Source of the DNA: DASRCB01 sp035653295
GTDB taxonomy: Bacteria > Acidobacteriota > Terriglobia > Bryobacterales > Bryobacteraceae
Length of the DNA stretch: 15,249 nucleotides
Direction of reading: 5' to 3'
NCBI GenBank assembly: GCA_035653295.1
Contig: DASRCB010000406.1
Coordinates: forward strand, 1-15,249
Part shown: piece after piece, positions 7,946-15,249 of the stretch
Layout of the letters: the number at the start of each line of letters is the position of its first letter
Numbering within the stretch: position 1 is the first letter of the stretch
Translations under genes and position numbers: made by a program
The notes under the pieces: generated by a model
The model's database searches: none
What the model was told of the DNA's origin: nothing
What the model saw: only the letters and a program-made list of their open reading frames with translations

Positions 7946-8071
7946 CCGGAATCGCCCTGCACGCCGGACCTCTTCAGTTGGTCACGGCAGCTACACAGCC
8001 GCCACTGGCAGGTCATCGCGCGACGCGGTGCTCACGGGCGAGCAGGCACGCGCAAAGCGGGGCTGTCCTCT
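7946..8071. other. Convergent intergenic region without a recognisable terminator
   Basis: This 126-nt gap separates the ends of the convergent DUF1848 gene and CHRD gene. Only small imperfect inverted repeats are visible, such as GTGC...GCAC around 8028-8053, and no stem is followed by a T-tract on either strand. No coding potential was recognised. Confidence 0.4.
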
Positions 8072-8614
8072 TCACCGCCGACGAACGCTTTTTACTCGTC
8101 TCCCCAGACCGATCCATATCAGGGCAAGCCCTGCCAGCGCCGTCCCGGCCGGCTCCGGAACTGCCGCGAGCTGTCCGCGAATCTCACCCGCCGGCAATAC
8201 GGACGAATGGACATTGACGTACCAGTCTCCGGCCAGGATCTGCGAAACCTGCGTCGCCGTCAGGGTGGTGCTGCCCACCGATGACCCGCTCAGCTTGTCC
8301 GCGGACAGCGTGAGCGTGCCGACGGCGCTGAGGTCGATCTGGACCGGTCCAGCTACCCCGGGAGGCGCAAAATGGAAGTGCGCCGCAGTGAATGGGCCTG
8401 ACAGTCCCGACCAGTCCACCGTCCACGAAAACAGATCTGTGGCGGTATTGAGCGTTTCCGTACCGGTTCCCGTCGCTGGTGATGCATTAGGCGGCGTTTC
8501 CTGTGAGCCCGTCAGGGTTTCAGTAAGGTTGATGGTGGCGGCCTGGGTCCTGGCTGCGAAAAACAGTGCGGCGCAGATACCAATCATCGCGCCGCTCCGA
8601 TTACGTATTCTCAC
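8072..8614 (-). CDS. CHRD-domain protein with PEP-CTERM sorting signal
   Basis: This is a 180-residue exported protein. A signal peptide covers about residues 1-26 (hydrophobic IGICAALFFAA, cleavage probably after TQA). A CHRD domain follows (about 27-150), with LTGSQETPPNASPATGTG near the start, AHFHFAPPG at 78-86, and WYVNVHSS plus PAGEIRGQL near the end. The tail is a textbook PEP-CTERM signal: VPEP at 152-155, a hydrophobic helix at about 158-170, and the basic end GRRVKSVRRR. The protein should be sorted by an exosortase, which is not encoded here. The GTG start is chosen because GAGGAGG lies 6 nt before it; an internal ATG at residue 10 would shorten the signal peptide. CHRD domains occur in extracellular proteins, but their role in bacteria is unclear. 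Confidence 0.93.
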   Translation of the reverse strand: MRIRNRSGAMIGICAALFFAARTQAATINLTETLTGSQETPPNASPATGTGTETLNTATDLFSWTVDWSGLSGPFTAAHFHFAPPGVAGPVQIDLSAVGTLTLSADKLSGSSVGSTTLTATQVSQILAGDWYVNVHSSVLPAGEIRGQLAAVPEPAGTALAGLALIWIGLGRRVKSVRRR

Positions 8615-8618
8615 CTGA

Positions 8619-8627
8619 CTCCTCCTC
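8619..8627 (-). promoter_or_regulatory. Strong ribosome binding site of the CHRD gene
   Basis: On the minus strand GAGGAGGAG ends 4 nt before the GTG at 8614. This strong anti-SD match decides for the GTG start over the downstream ATG. Confidence 0.75.
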
Positions 8628-8638
8628 GGTCCATGGCT

Positions 8639-8664
8639 CCAGTCCCCGCGGTGGCGGGGTCTGG
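8639..8664. promoter_or_regulatory. Stem-loop between the two minus-strand exported-protein genes
   Basis: CCAG (8639-8642) pairs with CTGG (8661-8664), and CCCCGC (8644-8649) pairs with GCGGGG (8654-8659). They are separated by a single T-T mismatch and a 4-nt loop. This gives 10 paired positions that form equally well from either strand. No T-tract follows on either side. It lies downstream of the 875-residue gene and about 10 nt upstream of the CHRD gene's Shine-Dalgarno site. It could stabilise a 3' end, act as a Rho-assisted stop, or be a 5'-leader structure. Confidence 0.45.
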
Positions 8665-8737
8665 GTCATAGATCCGGGCAAGCGCCGATTCGTGTCCGAC
8701 TTACAGTAATGCCCGGTGCTCGCGGAGTCTTAGGCGG

Positions 8738-11365
8738 CTATGGCGTCGCCGTGATCGTCACGTCGGAACTGCTCGTTCCCGCGCTGTTAGTGACCGTGAG
8801 GCGCAACACGTATGCGCCTGCGACATCCGGCACAAACGTGGTGATTACACCGGGAGGATTTGACAGTCTGGCCCTTGAGCCAGCCGGCGTGGAGATAAAT
8901 GTCCAGGCATAGCTCAGCGGGCCTCCACCATTGTTGATGGAGGCGCCGCCGTTCAGAGTGACGGTGGTTCCCACGGGAACGGTCTGCGGCAGTCCGGCGT
9001 TGGCCTGCGGTGGCGGAGGGAACGTCAGGAATGTCCACTGAAGCGCGCTGAGGTTTACGGGACTGCCTGTCGGAATCGTGATTTTGATGATATCAGTGCT
9101 CGTGCTGATACTGTTCGGCTGTACCGGTGAGAACCCGAGAGTCCGAAAGCCGGAAACCGGAACGACATTCGGATCGAAGCTCGCCACCCTTGCCGTTACG
9201 GAGCCGAGCGCCGCGCCGCAATTCACCAGTTTCGCGGTGTAAGTCAGAGTTGTCTGCCCGCCCGAGCTCTGTGAACCAAGCAACTGATAAAACATGATCG
9301 CCTGTGGAACGGCCTGAGTCACGAATGTACCCGTGACGGTTAGAGGAGCGTTGATGGTTTGAGGCGATGGAGGAGCAACCCCGGTGAGGACGTAGCACGT
9401 TCCGGGAGTGAGCGCTGGGACCACCTGTTCGTACGAGTAATGGATCGTGGTTCCCTTATTCACCCAGTCGAGAAACGGACCCGGATGAGGCGTACCATCG
9501 AGCGTGACCGTCCATGGAGTCCCGGACGGAATACCGGTGCTGCCGAAGGACACCAGATCCTGCAGGTTGTAATTTGCCGTCGCCGTGATCGGCCCGGTGA
9601 GATTGAAGGTGACATCGTGAGTCGACGCGGACACCCCACCGGTCCATGACTGGAAGTCATAGCGCATTCCACTGCCTGCGGCGACATCCTGATCGGCGTG
9701 GAGCGTGAACGACCCGGCATCGTACCAGTCACTCGCGGTCAGGCTGGCGTTTCCGACCGCGGCCGCGGCCGGGTTCGTGTTCACCGTCACGAAATACTCC
9801 GTGCCATATGGAGCCGTAACCGAGAACGTCCCGGTAACACTCACGTTTCCGGGCGGCTGGCTGGTGACGTACCGCGTCCCAGGGCCGCCGGCCACAGGAC
9901 TCGGGTAGGCAAATGTGTGATTTGTGTTGGTCGCGACCTGAATCGTGAATCCGCCGCCTTTGTTCACGTCCAGCGTTCGCGAATCGAACGAGACTGTTAC
10001 CGGGATTCCAGCAGGAACACCCGATTGCTTCAGGGAGAAGTTTCGAGCGACGCCCGGACCCGCGGCGCAGTCGTTATCGGCATTCGACCAGTAGGCGGCC
10101 ACCAGAGAATTGTTCAGCCATACTTCGGGGTTGCGCGGACTCTCACAAATATCGCCCGCTTCGCTCTGCGTGAACAGACTGCCCGCGTTGTCGTCATACC
10201 ATGCCGGATCGACATTCAGAATGCCGAGAATGGCCCCGATGATATCGCCGATTACGGGGATACTGGTCGCGAACGAGTCGATGGAATCGGTGGAGGCCTC
10301 GATGGTCTCATGCGTCATCAGCATGGTCAGTTCGTCAAAATTCGTGTAGAACCCGTTCGGCCCGGGATCGTGCGTTGCGCACTGCGCGGGGATGATGGTG
10401 TACGGCGGGAAGCGCACGCCGCCGAGATCCGTCAAACCGCACACGAATGGCGGGACGAAAACCGGTGCAAACAGATGATAGGCGCCGAATGAACCGCAGG
10501 TCTTGTTGAAGATGTTATCGATCTGAGTGGTCGGCGGCAGCATCACCGCGTAAACATCATTGTCGGAACACGGATAGGGGACACCGGTCCCGGGCGTTTC
10601 GATCATGCCCGTGGCCCAGGTGTGGATAAACAGCGAGTTCGTCGTCCCGCCGGGATCCGGGAAAAGGAAGAAATTCTGGTTGGAATCCTCGAAGGTTCCG
10701 CTGTGAACCCCGTACTGGTTTGCCTTATCGAAATAGTTGCTCGCCAGCCATCCGCTCAGCCAGTTGTCGATGTTGCCGTGGTGGAATTGCGGGTCCAGGC
10801 TGGTGGAATCCCAATCTCCGCTCCAGTACATAACGTGCAACGCGGGGTTGGAAGCCACGGGTCCGCCGTGATCGTTCAGGTGTGGAGTTGCGGCCGCGGA
10901 TATTGTCGTGCTGAATTTCGATGCCGAAGGCGGTACCCGTACGGCGGAAACAGCCGGCGTGAGCGGGCCGGATACGGTTGACTGTCTCACAAACTCGGCG
11001 TGCGCTTTGCCGGCCATGCTCTGCACGCGGATGCGGTCGTTACTGAAAGCCGTTACTGTCATCTGGATCAGCGCTGCCGGCGTATGGTCGGTCCATGTTA
11101 GATAAATCGCGCCGCTGGACACAGACCATTGGCCCTGCCGCGATTCCCCTTTTGCGCTCTGGTACGCCACGGAGCCGTCGGACTTAAAGTTCACCACTTC
11201 ATTGCGGAGCGTGACCCAGATTCCAGGGAGCGTTGCGCCGGTGAACGCATGGTCAGGGCCAACACTGGGAAGCTGGACTTTGCTCTGCGCGTCCGCAGTC
11301 CAGGAGAGCGCGACAAGGCACACCGCGCTGAGGACGCACTTCTGCATCGCATACCGAGTTGGCAT
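8738..11365 (-). CDS. Secreted multidomain protein: EXORDIUM-like core, InlB-type repeat, PKD-like end
   Basis: This is an 875-residue exported protein. The signal peptide covers about 1-26 (LSAVCLVALSW, cleavage after TADA). A small beta-rich domain follows (about 40-130). The core (about 165-435) resembles EXORDIUM/phi-1-type secreted proteins: LHVMYWSGDW (176-185), THETIEASTDS (351-361) and AWYDDNAG...EAGDIC (388-407), with several paired cysteines. It has HETIE, not the canonical zincin HEXXH, so protease activity is not claimed. A bacterial InlB-type repeat lies at about 545-610 (YDAGSFTLHAD, YDFQSWTGG, ITATANYN). A PKD-like domain lies at about 790-875 (ANAGLPQTVPVGTTVTLNG, LSYAWTF, AGAYVLRLTVTNSAG). 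The ATG start has GGAGGAG 5 nt upstream. An adhesive or extracellular surface role is likely; there is no C-terminal anchor. The core assignment is by motif resemblance only. Confidence 0.85.
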   Translation of the reverse strand: MPTRYAMQKCVLSAVCLVALSWTADAQSKVQLPSVGPDHAFTGATLPGIWVTLRNEVVNFKSDGSVAYQSAKGESRQGQWSVSSGAIYLTWTDHTPAALIQMTVTAFSNDRIRVQSMAGKAHAEFVRQSTVSGPLTPAVSAVRVPPSASKFSTTISAAATPHLNDHGGPVASNPALHVMYWSGDWDSTSLDPQFHHGNIDNWLSGWLASNYFDKANQYGVHSGTFEDSNQNFFLFPDPGGTTNSLFIHTWATGMIETPGTGVPYPCSDNDVYAVMLPPTTQIDNIFNKTCGSFGAYHLFAPVFVPPFVCGLTDLGGVRFPPYTIIPAQCATHDPGPNGFYTNFDELTMLMTHETIEASTDSIDSFATSIPVIGDIIGAILGILNVDPAWYDDNAGSLFTQSEAGDICESPRNPEVWLNNSLVAAYWSNADNDCAAGPGVARNFSLKQSGVPAGIPVTVSFDSRTLDVNKGGGFTIQVATNTNHTFAYPSPVAGGPGTRYVTSQPPGNVSVTGTFSVTAPYGTEYFVTVNTNPAAAAVGNASLTASDWYDAGSFTLHADQDVAAGSGMRYDFQSWTGGVSASTHDVTFNLTGPITATANYNLQDLVSFGSTGIPSGTPWTVTLDGTPHPGPFLDWVNKGTTIHYSYEQVVPALTPGTCYVLTGVAPPSPQTINAPLTVTGTFVTQAVPQAIMFYQLLGSQSSGGQTTLTYTAKLVNCGAALGSVTARVASFDPNVVPVSGFRTLGFSPVQPNSISTSTDIIKITIPTGSPVNLSALQWTFLTFPPPPQANAGLPQTVPVGTTVTLNGGASINNGGGPLSYAWTFISTPAGSRARLSNPPGVITTFVPDVAGAYVLRLTVTNSAGTSSSDVTITATP

Positions 11366-11370
11366 GATGT

Positions 11371-11377
11371 CTCCTCC
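11371..11377 (-). promoter_or_regulatory. Ribosome binding site of the 875-residue secreted protein
   Basis: On the minus strand GGAGGAG is followed by 5 nt and the ATG at 11365. It supports that start over the in-frame ATG six codons downstream. Confidence 0.75.
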
Positions 11378-11407
11378 GAGAGCCTCATGCTAGTGCAACA
11401 GATCCCG

Positions 11408-11468
11408 GCGGTTCAATAGGGACGGATTGTTTATTTTATGTATTTACCTGGAAATAGACTTCTCTATG
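11408..11468. promoter_or_regulatory. AT-rich divergent promoter region
   Basis: This is the most AT-rich stretch of the window, densest at 11427-11459 (TTGTTTATTTTATGTATTTA). It lies between the divergently transcribed secreted-protein gene (- strand) and the DUF1592 gene (+ strand). No single -35/-10 pair with good spacing could be fixed by eye on either strand. Its position and composition make it the likely promoter region for the minus-strand gene, and possibly for both. Confidence 0.4.
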
Positions 11469-11570
11469 TGTGAGCCAAAGTACGACAGCGGCTCCCGGCC
11501 GGTACTCGGGTACGAGCTGTCGCCTGGGCGCGCTGTCAGGGACCGAATCGGCCGGTGCAGCGGCTCCGGG

Positions 11571-11578
11571 TATACAAT
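11571..11578 (+). promoter_or_regulatory. Candidate -10 element TATACAAT
   Basis: TATACAAT is a close match to an extended -10 box and stands out in GC-rich surroundings. No convincing -35 hexamer is found 16-18 nt upstream. If active, transcription would start near 11585, so a GTG at 11581 could not be the translational start and the real start would lie downstream. GGAGG (11596-11600) and GGAGGAG (11621-11627) follow. Confidence 0.4.
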
Positions 11579-11580
11579 CA

Positions 11581-14007
11581 GTGAAGTTGAATCGTGGAGG
11601 AGCCGCTCTGGATTGCAGGCGGAGGAGTCCAGGTAGAGTCCTGAGGTCTTGCATTGCACGGACTGTTTGTCTGGCGCTCGCGCTCTGTGTGCCCGCCGCC
11701 CTCGCTCCCGGGGCGCCGCCAGCGGCCTCGGCAGCGGTAACACCGCACGCCCTCCTGAGCCAGTATTGCTTCGTCTGTCATAACGAAAAGCTGAAATCGG
11801 GCGGGATTTCGCTTGCAACCGTGGATCTCGACAATGTGGCAGGCAACTCCGCCGTTCTCGAGAGAGTGCTGCGAAAACTGCGCGCCGGAGAGATGCCGCC
11901 AGCGGGCATGCCGCGCCCGGACGCAGTGACGATCGCCTCGTTTACAAAATGGCTGGAAACAGAGCTGGACGTGGCGGCCGCGGCTCATCCGGATCCCGGG
12001 CGTCCCACGATTCATCGGCTGAACCGGGCCGAATACAGCAACGCCGTGCGCGACCTGCTTGCCCTGGACGTAAACCCGGGCGCCATGCTGCCGGCCGACG
12101 ACACCGGCTACGGTTTCGACAATATTGGCGACGTTCTTTCGATGTCGCCGATGCTCATCGAACGATATCTGTCCGTTGCCCGCATGGTAAGCCGTCTGGC
12201 CATCGGCGACACGCGGATTAAACCGGAAATTGCTGAGTTCCGCCCGCCCAAAGGCCTTCGCAGGCTTCCGGGCGGGCGTGGCGAGCGCGCCGGCGACGAT
12301 TTGCCTTTCGGTTCCGCCGGCGGACTTTCGATCACATATCGTTTCCCGGTCGACGCCGAGTACGTAATCCGATTCAAGCTGGCGCCCACCGCAGGCTTCG
12401 ACGGGCCCCAGGAAATCCGGTCGTTCGAGATGCGCCTGCCTGTGAAGGCCGGTAGCCGAACGGTCGCGGTCACGTTTCCGCGCCAGGACGCTCTTCCGGA
12501 GATCGTTCCTGAACCCGCCGGCTCACAGGGCGAAGGCAGCAAATCCGCGGTAACATCCAAACCCGGTATGTTCGCCGATTTGAGGATAGACGGCGCGCGG
12601 GTGAAAACCTGGGAGCTCGAAGAGGGCGCGCCGGTTCTCTCCAGCCTGACTATCGCCGGACCGTACGATATCACGGGTCCGGGCGACACCGCCAGCCGTC
12701 GCCGGATTTTCGTCTGCGAGCCGGCCTCTTCAAGAAATGAAGAGGTCTGCGTCCGCAAGGTTCTCGCAACGGTCGCGCGCCGGGCATTTCGACGTCCTGT
12801 AACCGAAGCCGATCTCGATCCGTTGCTGGCGCTCTACCGGCAGACACGGCGTCAGGGAAGCTTCGAGAATGGGATCGAAGCTGCGGTGCGAGCGCTGCTG
12901 GTGTCTCCCGATTTTCTTTTCCGGATCGAACGTGACCCGCCGGGCCTTCCGCCAGGGGCCGTGTATCACGTGAACGACTTCGAACTGGCCTCCCGGCTGT
13001 CGTTCTTCCTGTGGAGCAGCATTCCCGACGATGAACTCCTGAATATCGCCGAACAGGGCAGACTGAAGGAGCCCGCCGTGCTGATGCAGCAGGTGGATCG
13101 GATGCTCGCCGACAGCCGCTCACAAGCGCTGGTCAGCAACTTCGCGGGACAGTGGCTGTACCTTCGGAATCTGGCGCAGGTCAGGCCTGACCCGGACGAC
13201 TTTCCCGAATTCGACACCACGCTGCGACAGAGCTTTCAGCGCGAAACGGAGTTGTTTTTCGCCGACATCCTCCGCTCGAACCGGCCGATAACCGACCTGC
13301 TGGATGCCCGCTACACCTTTATGAATGAGCGCCTCGCCGCGCATTACGGCGTGCACGACGTCTATGGCTCGCAGTTCCGGCGCATCGCGCTGACCGATCC
13401 GGATCGTGGCGGCATCCTGGGACAGGGGAGCATTCTGACGGTGACTTCGTACCCCAATCGCACGTCCGTGGTGCAGCGCGGCAAGTGGGTTCTCGAGAAC
13501 CTGCTGGGAGCGCCGCCGCCGCCCCCACCGCCGGACGTGCCCTCGCTGAAAGTTCACGAAAAGGGCGCCGACCATCTGACCATGCGCGAGCAGATGGAGG
13601 CGCACCGCGCCAATCCGACCTGCGCCGCCTGCCATTCCCGCATGGATCCGATCGGCTTCGCACTCGAGAATTACGATGGGGTCGGGAAATGGCGTATGAA
13701 GGATGGCGGCCGGCCAATCGACGCCACCGGAAAGCTGCCTGACGGAACGCAATTCGAGGGGCTGCAGGGGCTGCGGAATATTCTGCTAACGAAGCGCCGC
13801 GATCAATTCGTCTCCACGGTGACGCAACGGTTGCTCACCTATGCGCTGGGTCGCGGGCTGGAGCCGACCGATAATCCGGCGGTGAGGTCGATCGTACGCG
13901 ATGCAACGCCGCCGGGTGACAACGCTCCCGCGCCCGGTTTGCAGGACCTGATCAAAGCAATTGTGAGAAGCGCGCCGTTTCAGATGAGGAGAACTCCGAA
14001 TACATGA
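11581..14007 (+). CDS. Exported DUF1587/1595/1592/1588/1585 cytochrome-like protein
   Basis: About 808 residues from the GTG at 11581. A signal-peptide-like hydrophobic stretch (CLALALCVPAALAPG) comes before an N-terminal heme motif CFVCH (63-67). The family domains follow in their usual order: DUF1587 (about 144-207, HRLNRAEYSNAVRDLL), DUF1595 (about 383-445), DUF1592 (about 464-590, ASRLSFFLWSSIPDDELL), DUF1588 (about 609-705, with the poly-proline LLGAPPPPPPP and a second CXXCH, CAACH, at 681-685) and DUF1585 (about 735-805). This architecture is common in Planctomycetota, Verrucomicrobiota and Acidobacteriota and is almost always paired with DUF1552. An exported diheme redox role is likely; the substrate is unknown. 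The start is uncertain: GTG 11470 gives an unconvincing longer N-terminus, and the TATACAAT box at 11571 argues for a start downstream, but no standard in-frame codon other than TTG 11587 is available. Confidence 0.88.
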   Translation: MKLNRGGAALDCRRRSPGRVLRSCIARTVCLALALCVPAALAPGAPPAASAAVTPHALLSQYCFVCHNEKLKSGGISLATVDLDNVAGNSAVLERVLRKLRAGEMPPAGMPRPDAVTIASFTKWLETELDVAAAAHPDPGRPTIHRLNRAEYSNAVRDLLALDVNPGAMLPADDTGYGFDNIGDVLSMSPMLIERYLSVARMVSRLAIGDTRIKPEIAEFRPPKGLRRLPGGRGERAGDDLPFGSAGGLSITYRFPVDAEYVIRFKLAPTAGFDGPQEIRSFEMRLPVKAGSRTVAVTFPRQDALPEIVPEPAGSQGEGSKSAVTSKPGMFADLRIDGARVKTWELEEGAPVLSSLTIAGPYDITGPGDTASRRRIFVCEPASSRNEEVCVRKVLATVARRAFRRPVTEADLDPLLALYRQTRRQGSFENGIEAAVRALLVSPDFLFRIERDPPGLPPGAVYHVNDFELASRLSFFLWSSIPDDELLNIAEQGRLKEPAVLMQQVDRMLADSRSQALVSNFAGQWLYLRNLAQVRPDPDDFPEFDTTLRQSFQRETELFFADILRSNRPITDLLDARYTFMNERLAAHYGVHDVYGSQFRRIALTDPDRGGILGQGSILTVTSYPNRTSVVQRGKWVLENLLGAPPPPPPPDVPSLKVHEKGADHLTMREQMEAHRANPTCAACHSRMDPIGFALENYDGVGKWRMKDGGRPIDATGKLPDGTQFEGLQGLRNILLTKRRDQFVSTVTQRLLTYALGRGLEPTDNPAVRSIVRDATPPGDNAPAPGLQDLIKAIVRSAPFQMRRTPNT
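13986..13991 (+). promoter_or_regulatory. Ribosome binding site of the DUF1552 gene
   Basis: GAGGAG lies inside the end of the DUF1592 gene, 12 nt before the ATG at 14004. The spacing is long, so reinitiation after the overlapping stop probably contributes to translation. Confidence 0.45.
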
Positions 14008-15249
14008 TCGTCACCAAGAAGGCTCTTCCTCGCCGCACGTTCCTGCGCGGGGCCGGCATGACGCTGGCTCTGCCGCTGCTCGATGCCATGGTCCCGGCGC
14101 TGGCCGGCACGCGATTCACGGCCGCAAACGCCCCTGTGCGCATGGGCTTCGTTTACGTCCCGAACGGTATCATCCAGCAGAACTGGCTGCCGTCGGGCGT
14201 GGGAAGGGAGTTCCAGTTCGCCTCGACCATGAAGCCCCTGGAGCAATTCCGCGATCATCTGAACGTGCTCAGTGGACTCGCTCAGGCGAACGGGCGGGCT
14301 CTCGGCGACGGTCCTGGCGATCACGCGCGCGCCGGGGCCACCTGGCTGACGGGCGTTCACCCGAAGAAGACCGAGGGCGCAGACATCCACGCCGGCATCT
14401 CCGCCGATCAGATTGCCGCCCGCGAGCTCGGCAAGGCGACGCAGCTTGCGTCACTCGAAATCGGACTCGAGGAACAGAGTATGGTCGGTGGGTGCGATTC
14501 TGGTTACAGCTGCGCCTATACCAATACCATCTCCTGGCGGACGCCAACCACTCCCAATCCGATGGAAGTGAATCCGCGCGCCGTGTTCGAACGCATGTTC
14601 GGCGATGGAGACAGCACAGATCCCGCAACCCGCATGAAGCGAATGCGCGAGGACGCCAGCATTCTCGATTACGTTCGGGACAGCGTCGAGCGCCTCCAGC
14701 CGGATCTGGGCGTCCGCGACAACCGAAAGTTGAGCGAGTATCTGGACGGCATTCGCGATATCGAACGCCGGATCCGGAAAGCCGAAGAGCAGAACGCATC
14801 CTTGAAGCTGCCCGTAGTGGAACGCCCCGCTGGCATTCCGGAAGATTACGAAGAGCATGCGAAGCTCATGAGCGATCTGCTGACCATCGCCTTCCAGACC
14901 GATACCACGCGCATCGTGACCTTCATGCTGGCGCACGAAGGCAGCAATCGCAGCTACCGCTCCATCGGCATATCCGACGGACACCACTCGCTGACCCACC
15001 ACCAGAACGACCCGGAAAAGATCGCCAAGGTGGTCAGGATTAACGAGCTGCACCTGAGGACCTTCGCCTATCTGGTGGAGAAACTCCGGTCTACGCCGGA
15101 TGGCGACGGCACTCTGCTGGACCACTCGATGATCCTCTACGGAAGCAGCATCAGCGACGGGAACGCGCACACGCACGACGACCTGCCACTGGTCCTCGTC
15201 GGCGGCGCGGGGGGCCGCCTCCGCTGCGGGCAGCACGTCCGCTACACGA
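14004..15249 (+). CDS. DUF1552 family protein with Tat signal, 3' partial
   Basis: The first 415 residues are present and the frame is open to the window end. The N-terminus is a twin-arginine signal (PRRTFLRGAG, Arg10-Arg11, then the hydrophobic MTLALPLLDAMVPALAG), indicating folded export. Family features are VRMGFVYVPNGIIQQNW, HARAGATWLTGVHPKKT, the SLEIGLE strand, GYSCAYTNTISW, TFMLAHEGSNRSY, SDGHHSLTHHQND and MILYGSSISDGNAHTH. The many His/Asp/Asn residues resemble the DUF1501/sulfatase-like fold in which metal sites occur. The ATG overlaps the DUF1592 stop as ATGA (14004-14007), so the two are an obligate pair in this operon. One partner looks Sec-exported with heme motifs and the other Tat-exported; how they act together is unknown. 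Only the C-terminal end is missing. Confidence 0.93.
   Translation, partial: MIVTKKALPRRTFLRGAGMTLALPLLDAMVPALAGTRFTAANAPVRMGFVYVPNGIIQQNWLPSGVGREFQFASTMKPLEQFRDHLNVLSGLAQANGRALGDGPGDHARAGATWLTGVHPKKTEGADIHAGISADQIAARELGKATQLASLEIGLEEQSMVGGCDSGYSCAYTNTISWRTPTTPNPMEVNPRAVFERMFGDGDSTDPATRMKRMREDASILDYVRDSVERLQPDLGVRDNRKLSEYLDGIRDIERRIRKAEEQNASLKLPVVERPAGIPEDYEEHAKLMSDLLTIAFQTDTTRIVTFMLAHEGSNRSYRSIGISDGHHSLTHHQNDPEKIAKVVRINELHLRTFAYLVEKLRSTPDGDGTLLDHSMILYGSSISDGNAHTHDDLPLVLVGGAGGRLRCGQHVRYT

Noticed and set aside
10309..10313. Possible zincin active site in the secreted protein (HETIE)
   Set aside because: The motif is HExxE, not HExxH, and no third ligand could be assigned with confidence, so it was not called a protease.
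13512..13533. Simple-sequence CCG/CCC repeat
   Set aside because: It encodes the poly-proline run of the DUF1588 region, a conserved family feature, not a separate repeat element.
14451..15236. Minus-strand open frame of 261 codons near the window end
   Set aside because: It is antisense to the DUF1552 gene, whose forward frame carries a Tat signal and family motifs throughout. The forward gene runs off the window, which makes the antisense frame look more prominent than it is.
1..15249. CRISPR arrays, tRNA/rRNA genes, insertion sequences, defence or phage modules
   Set aside because: No spaced direct repeats, cloverleaf-like segments, transposase motifs or terminal inverted repeats were recognised on either strand.

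Overview
The window is GC-rich, densely coded bacterial DNA. It carries a DUF1592/DUF1552 gene pair, a CHRD-domain protein with a PEP-CTERM sorting tail, NrfD/HybB-type membrane redox machinery with a heme-motif sensor kinase, and a TATACAAT-like -10 box. Together these suggest an environmental Acidobacteriota (Solibacter/Bryobacter-like) or a similar Planctomycetota/Verrucomicrobiota-type genome. This is inferred from gene content only; no rRNA or other phylogenetic marker is present. No mobile element, CRISPR array, tRNA or rRNA was found.

Region 1 (1-4542, + strand) is a compact redox-signalling operon. It holds the 3' part of an NrfD/HybB-family quinol-interacting membrane subunit, a membrane histidine kinase whose extracytoplasmic domain has two c-type heme motifs (CX2CH and CX4CH), a complete NtrC-type sigma-54 response regulator, and an archaemetzincin metalloprotease. 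The last three are joined by 4-nt stop/start overlaps. The simplest reading is that the kinase senses redox state or a ligand through heme, the regulator drives sigma-54 promoters elsewhere, and the membrane subunit belongs to an electron-transfer complex whose other genes lie upstream.

Region 2 (4543-7945, + strand) has a GC-rich palindromic spacer, then a roughly 800-residue polytopic membrane protein with an embedded spermidine-synthase-like Rossmann domain. This is joined by a GTGA overlap to a DUF1848 protein with a C-terminal cysteine cluster that includes CX3CX2C. The function of this pair is unknown.

Region 3 (8072-11365, - strand) encodes two exported proteins. One is an 875-residue multidomain surface protein (EXORDIUM-like core, InlB-type repeat region, PKD-like C-terminus). 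The other is a CHRD protein predicted to be anchored through the PEP-CTERM/exosortase route. Both have strong Shine-Dalgarno sites, and a strong stem-loop lies between them.

Region 4 (11366-15249, + strand) starts with a divergent intergenic region containing an AT-rich island. It continues with an exported DUF1587/1595/1592/1588/1585 protein with two CXXCH motifs, overlapped by ATGA with a Tat-signal DUF1552 protein that runs off the window end.

The best candidates for something not well described are the archaemetzincin inside a heme-kinase/sigma-54 operon and the translationally coupled SpeE-like membrane protein plus DUF1848 pair.
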